Positions 62,016 to 64,000 of a DNA stretch of 64,000 nucleotides are shown piece by piece. How positions within the stretch are numbered: the first letter of the stretch is position 1; every line of letters starts with the position of its first letter. The notes beneath the pieces are model-generated. The model had not been told where the DNA came from. It worked only from the letters and a program-made list of their open reading frames with translations, and made no database searches. The stretch covers positions 6,766,501-6,830,500 of the forward strand of contig NC_092561.1 of NCBI RefSeq assembly GCF_037975245.1, given 5' to 3'. Made by a program: the position numbers and the translations under genes. The DNA comes from Apostichopus japonicus (lineage: Eukaryota; Echinodermata; Holothuroidea; Aspidochirotida; Stichopodidae).

Positions 62016-62479
62016 CAGTGGCGGAGCGTCCATACAGTCAGGGGGGGCGAATGCCCCCCTGACGGACTCAAATGGACTGCTGGAGCCCTTTTCAGCTTTT
62101 TACCACTTTTTACTTATTCGCGATTATTGACTTTATTATTGCGCTCTCATCTACTTATTGACATTTGTTACATTTTGTTGGTGTAATTTTCTGACAAAAT
62201 GCTTTAACGGCGGTCTTGTGATGAAGCGCATGTACTTTCAACACCCATATAAACTTCAGAGCTGTCACAAATGGCGATGACATCTATTTATTCTTCGTTT
62301 ATCTGCAAATTAGCAAGGCCCGGAAAGGGTCATTTCCGGCGGTCTAGGGAGTAACTTGACTCAAAAAATGTCTGTACGCTCCGCGCCAACCTGTGGTGGC
62401 GCTCCGCTTGGATAGTGTCAAAAGCGCCCCTACAGACCATTCTCGCCCCCTCTGACCAATACCCCTAGCTCCGCCACTG
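62016..62479 (-). mobile_element. hAT-type MITE, copy 2
   Basis: 464 bp, opposite orientation to the copy at 33223, with ends CAGTGGCGGAG and CTCCGCCACTG. It is flanked by a perfect 8-bp target duplication CAACTGAC, indicating a more recent insertion. The interior shares blocks such as CGCTCCGCGCCAACCTGTGG (reverse-complemented and diverged in copy 1). Confidence 0.88.
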
Positions 62480-62579
62480 CAACTGACATCACATATCCTA
62501 CCCCACCACATGAAAACTGATGGTTTTGGTTATCACAACACATTCAACTTTTGCCACCATGACCGTTAATTAAAGGGTG

Positions 62580-62696
62580 GGAAGACTCGCGCAAAAAGAA
62601 ACGCCGGTAATCTGACCTAGTTTCGATTGAGGTGTCAAATAAGTCTTCAATGCCTTTGTATTTTCTGAGATCGACGGTGGTGTCTAACACTTACAT
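62580..62696 (+). mobile_element. TTAA MITE, rearranged remnant
   Basis: Starts TTAAAGGGTGGGAAGACTCG, then jumps to the opposite terminus (AAGTCTTCAATGCCTTTGTA) after about 60 bp. A reversed internal MITE piece (GATCGACGGTGGTGTCTAAC) follows. An internally deleted and partly inverted derivative. Confidence 0.65.
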
Positions 62697-62699
62697 GAA

Positions 62700-64000
62700 G
62701 AATGTTTCGCCTTTATAGGATAAGCAGAAATAGAGTAAAGGGTTGAATTGTCATATAACAGATTACACCAATCACATTAGTACAATATTACAAAATATCT
62801 TGCAATATGGTAAATCGCTACACTACACGTATATTCTGTATTATATATATTTGTACATTTTTCTTTTCTTTTCTCCCAGCGAGTCTGCTACCTTGTTAAG
62901 TCTTTTTAAGACTTTATAGGAGACTTCCTTTCCCATAAAACAAATAAATGAATTCAACTAAAGAAAAGATGCATGCAGCAGTTTTAATTTTGTTTGGACA
63001 GTGTCTCAGTAATTTATCCATTTCATGATGCAAAAAAATGACAAATCTAACGGAATTGCTAATGTTCAAAGAATCACTTTTATAACCACTTTAAAGTCAG
63101 AACTCGACGTACGGTTGTGTATTTTAATCACGGTTGGCAGCCGTCTAAGAGTTTTAATGATAAATGTCTAGCCAAGGGGACTTAGGGGAGCGACGGCTCC
63201 CCCCCCCCTTTCAGTGTCGAAAAATTGTTTAAAAACTCTCTCTTTTGTTAGCATGGTATTTTGTCATTGCTCTTTTGATCTTGAAAAACTCGTCAGCTTC
63301 GTTAACTCGATTATAATCGTAGTTACATTCAGGCCTACTGATTCAACTACTTACTTAGTTTGGCAGATGCAATTAGCTGAATTTAGCCTATAGCCTATAA
63401 CAAGCCTACAGTTGGCCACTGCGTAATAAAATAAATATTGCCTATACCTAACCGCACTCGATGGAATGTCACGAACCGTATGCACAACGACGTCGACAAC
63501 GTGCGTTCTCATACTTCTTATGATTCGTCCTAAGTTGTTGCACGAACAGCATGTTATGAAGCTAAGCTAGCAATCGTACGTGATACGCACTTCCTATAAA
63601 AAAAAATTATTACACTGATAATACACTGCGATAACGATATTTGTTTTTAGGCCACTGCACATCTGGCTGTCTTACAAAATATGAAAGTTTATATTGTCCA
63701 TCAGTAAAGTTCGTCAAATGTAATCAAGTCCAGACATTGGACAATAAACAAGAATCTTCCTACTGGAAAACTTGTAAAAGAGCACTATATATGTCTGTCT
63801 GATACTAAAAGAACATGTAAAAGAATTCAAACAGGAAACAAAATCTGCTGATAATATGATATCATATGATAATGATGAAACTGGCAAAACATTGCACCAG
63901 ATCGCATCTAAGGACCTTCAATTGTTCAAAAATTTCTCAACCTCCCCACATCAAACGCAAAATGTGCCCCCCTCTCCCCCCCCCCCGTGCAAATTCCTGG
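62700..64000. other. No gene seen; edge of window
   Basis: CpG-containing sequence near 63465-63600 could belong to a promoter. The last 80 bp resemble the C-rich end of the hAT-like family at 11050, suggesting an element cut by the window edge. Confidence 0.35.

Overview
This is a eukaryotic nuclear window: AT-rich, with short exons split by introns of about 0.1 to 4 kb, GT-AG splice sites, many tandem repeats and degenerate transposons. The protein families and repeat types (MANSC-domain protein, TTAA and hAT MITEs, tRNA-derived SINEs, CR1/L2-like reverse-transcriptase tails) indicate a metazoan. I suspect an invertebrate deuterostome, probably an echinoderm; that is inference and no diagnostic marker was seen.

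Four protein-coding genes can be assembled exon by exon, with splice phases that close exactly. (1) An ARFGAP2/3-type Arf GTPase-activating protein, minus strand, 13 coding exons from 23419 down to 10916, 536 aa. (2) A MANSC-domain, mucin-like type I membrane protein, minus strand, 6 coding exons from 41525 down to 30549, 541 aa. (3) Mitochondrial ribosomal protein L21 (MRPL21), plus strand, 7 exons from 43219 to 48683, 201 aa. (4) Dihydrodiol dehydrogenase (DHDH), minus strand, 7 coding exons from 57839 down to 52823, 342 aa. The MANSC gene and MRPL21 are head-to-head, MRPL21 and DHDH are tail-to-tail, and ARFGAP and MANSC run in the same direction. The four are not functionally linked; this is ordinary animal gene order.

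Layout: 1-10.9 kb has no secure gene (a doubtful exon pair at 2.2-3.3 kb, a TTAA MITE, a GTAC-rich satellite near 6.3-7.2 kb, a hairpin minisatellite near 10 kb). ARFGAP fills 10.9-23.4 kb; its introns hold two antisense retrotransposon tails, a SINE, a MITE and a large minisatellite. 23.4-30.5 kb is gene-poor. The MANSC gene fills 30.5-41.5 kb, with a different minisatellite in each of three introns. MRPL21 covers 43.2-48.7 kb. 48.7-52.8 kb is intergenic, with a SINE. DHDH covers 52.8-57.8 kb, and 58-64 kb is repeat-rich upstream sequence.

The most unusual structure is at 59.9-61.2 kb: a TTAA-flanked MITE, itself partly duplicated, that contains a foldback element with roughly 255-bp inverted arms around a loop with its own direct repeats. 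No microbial-type system, CRISPR array or gene cluster was seen.
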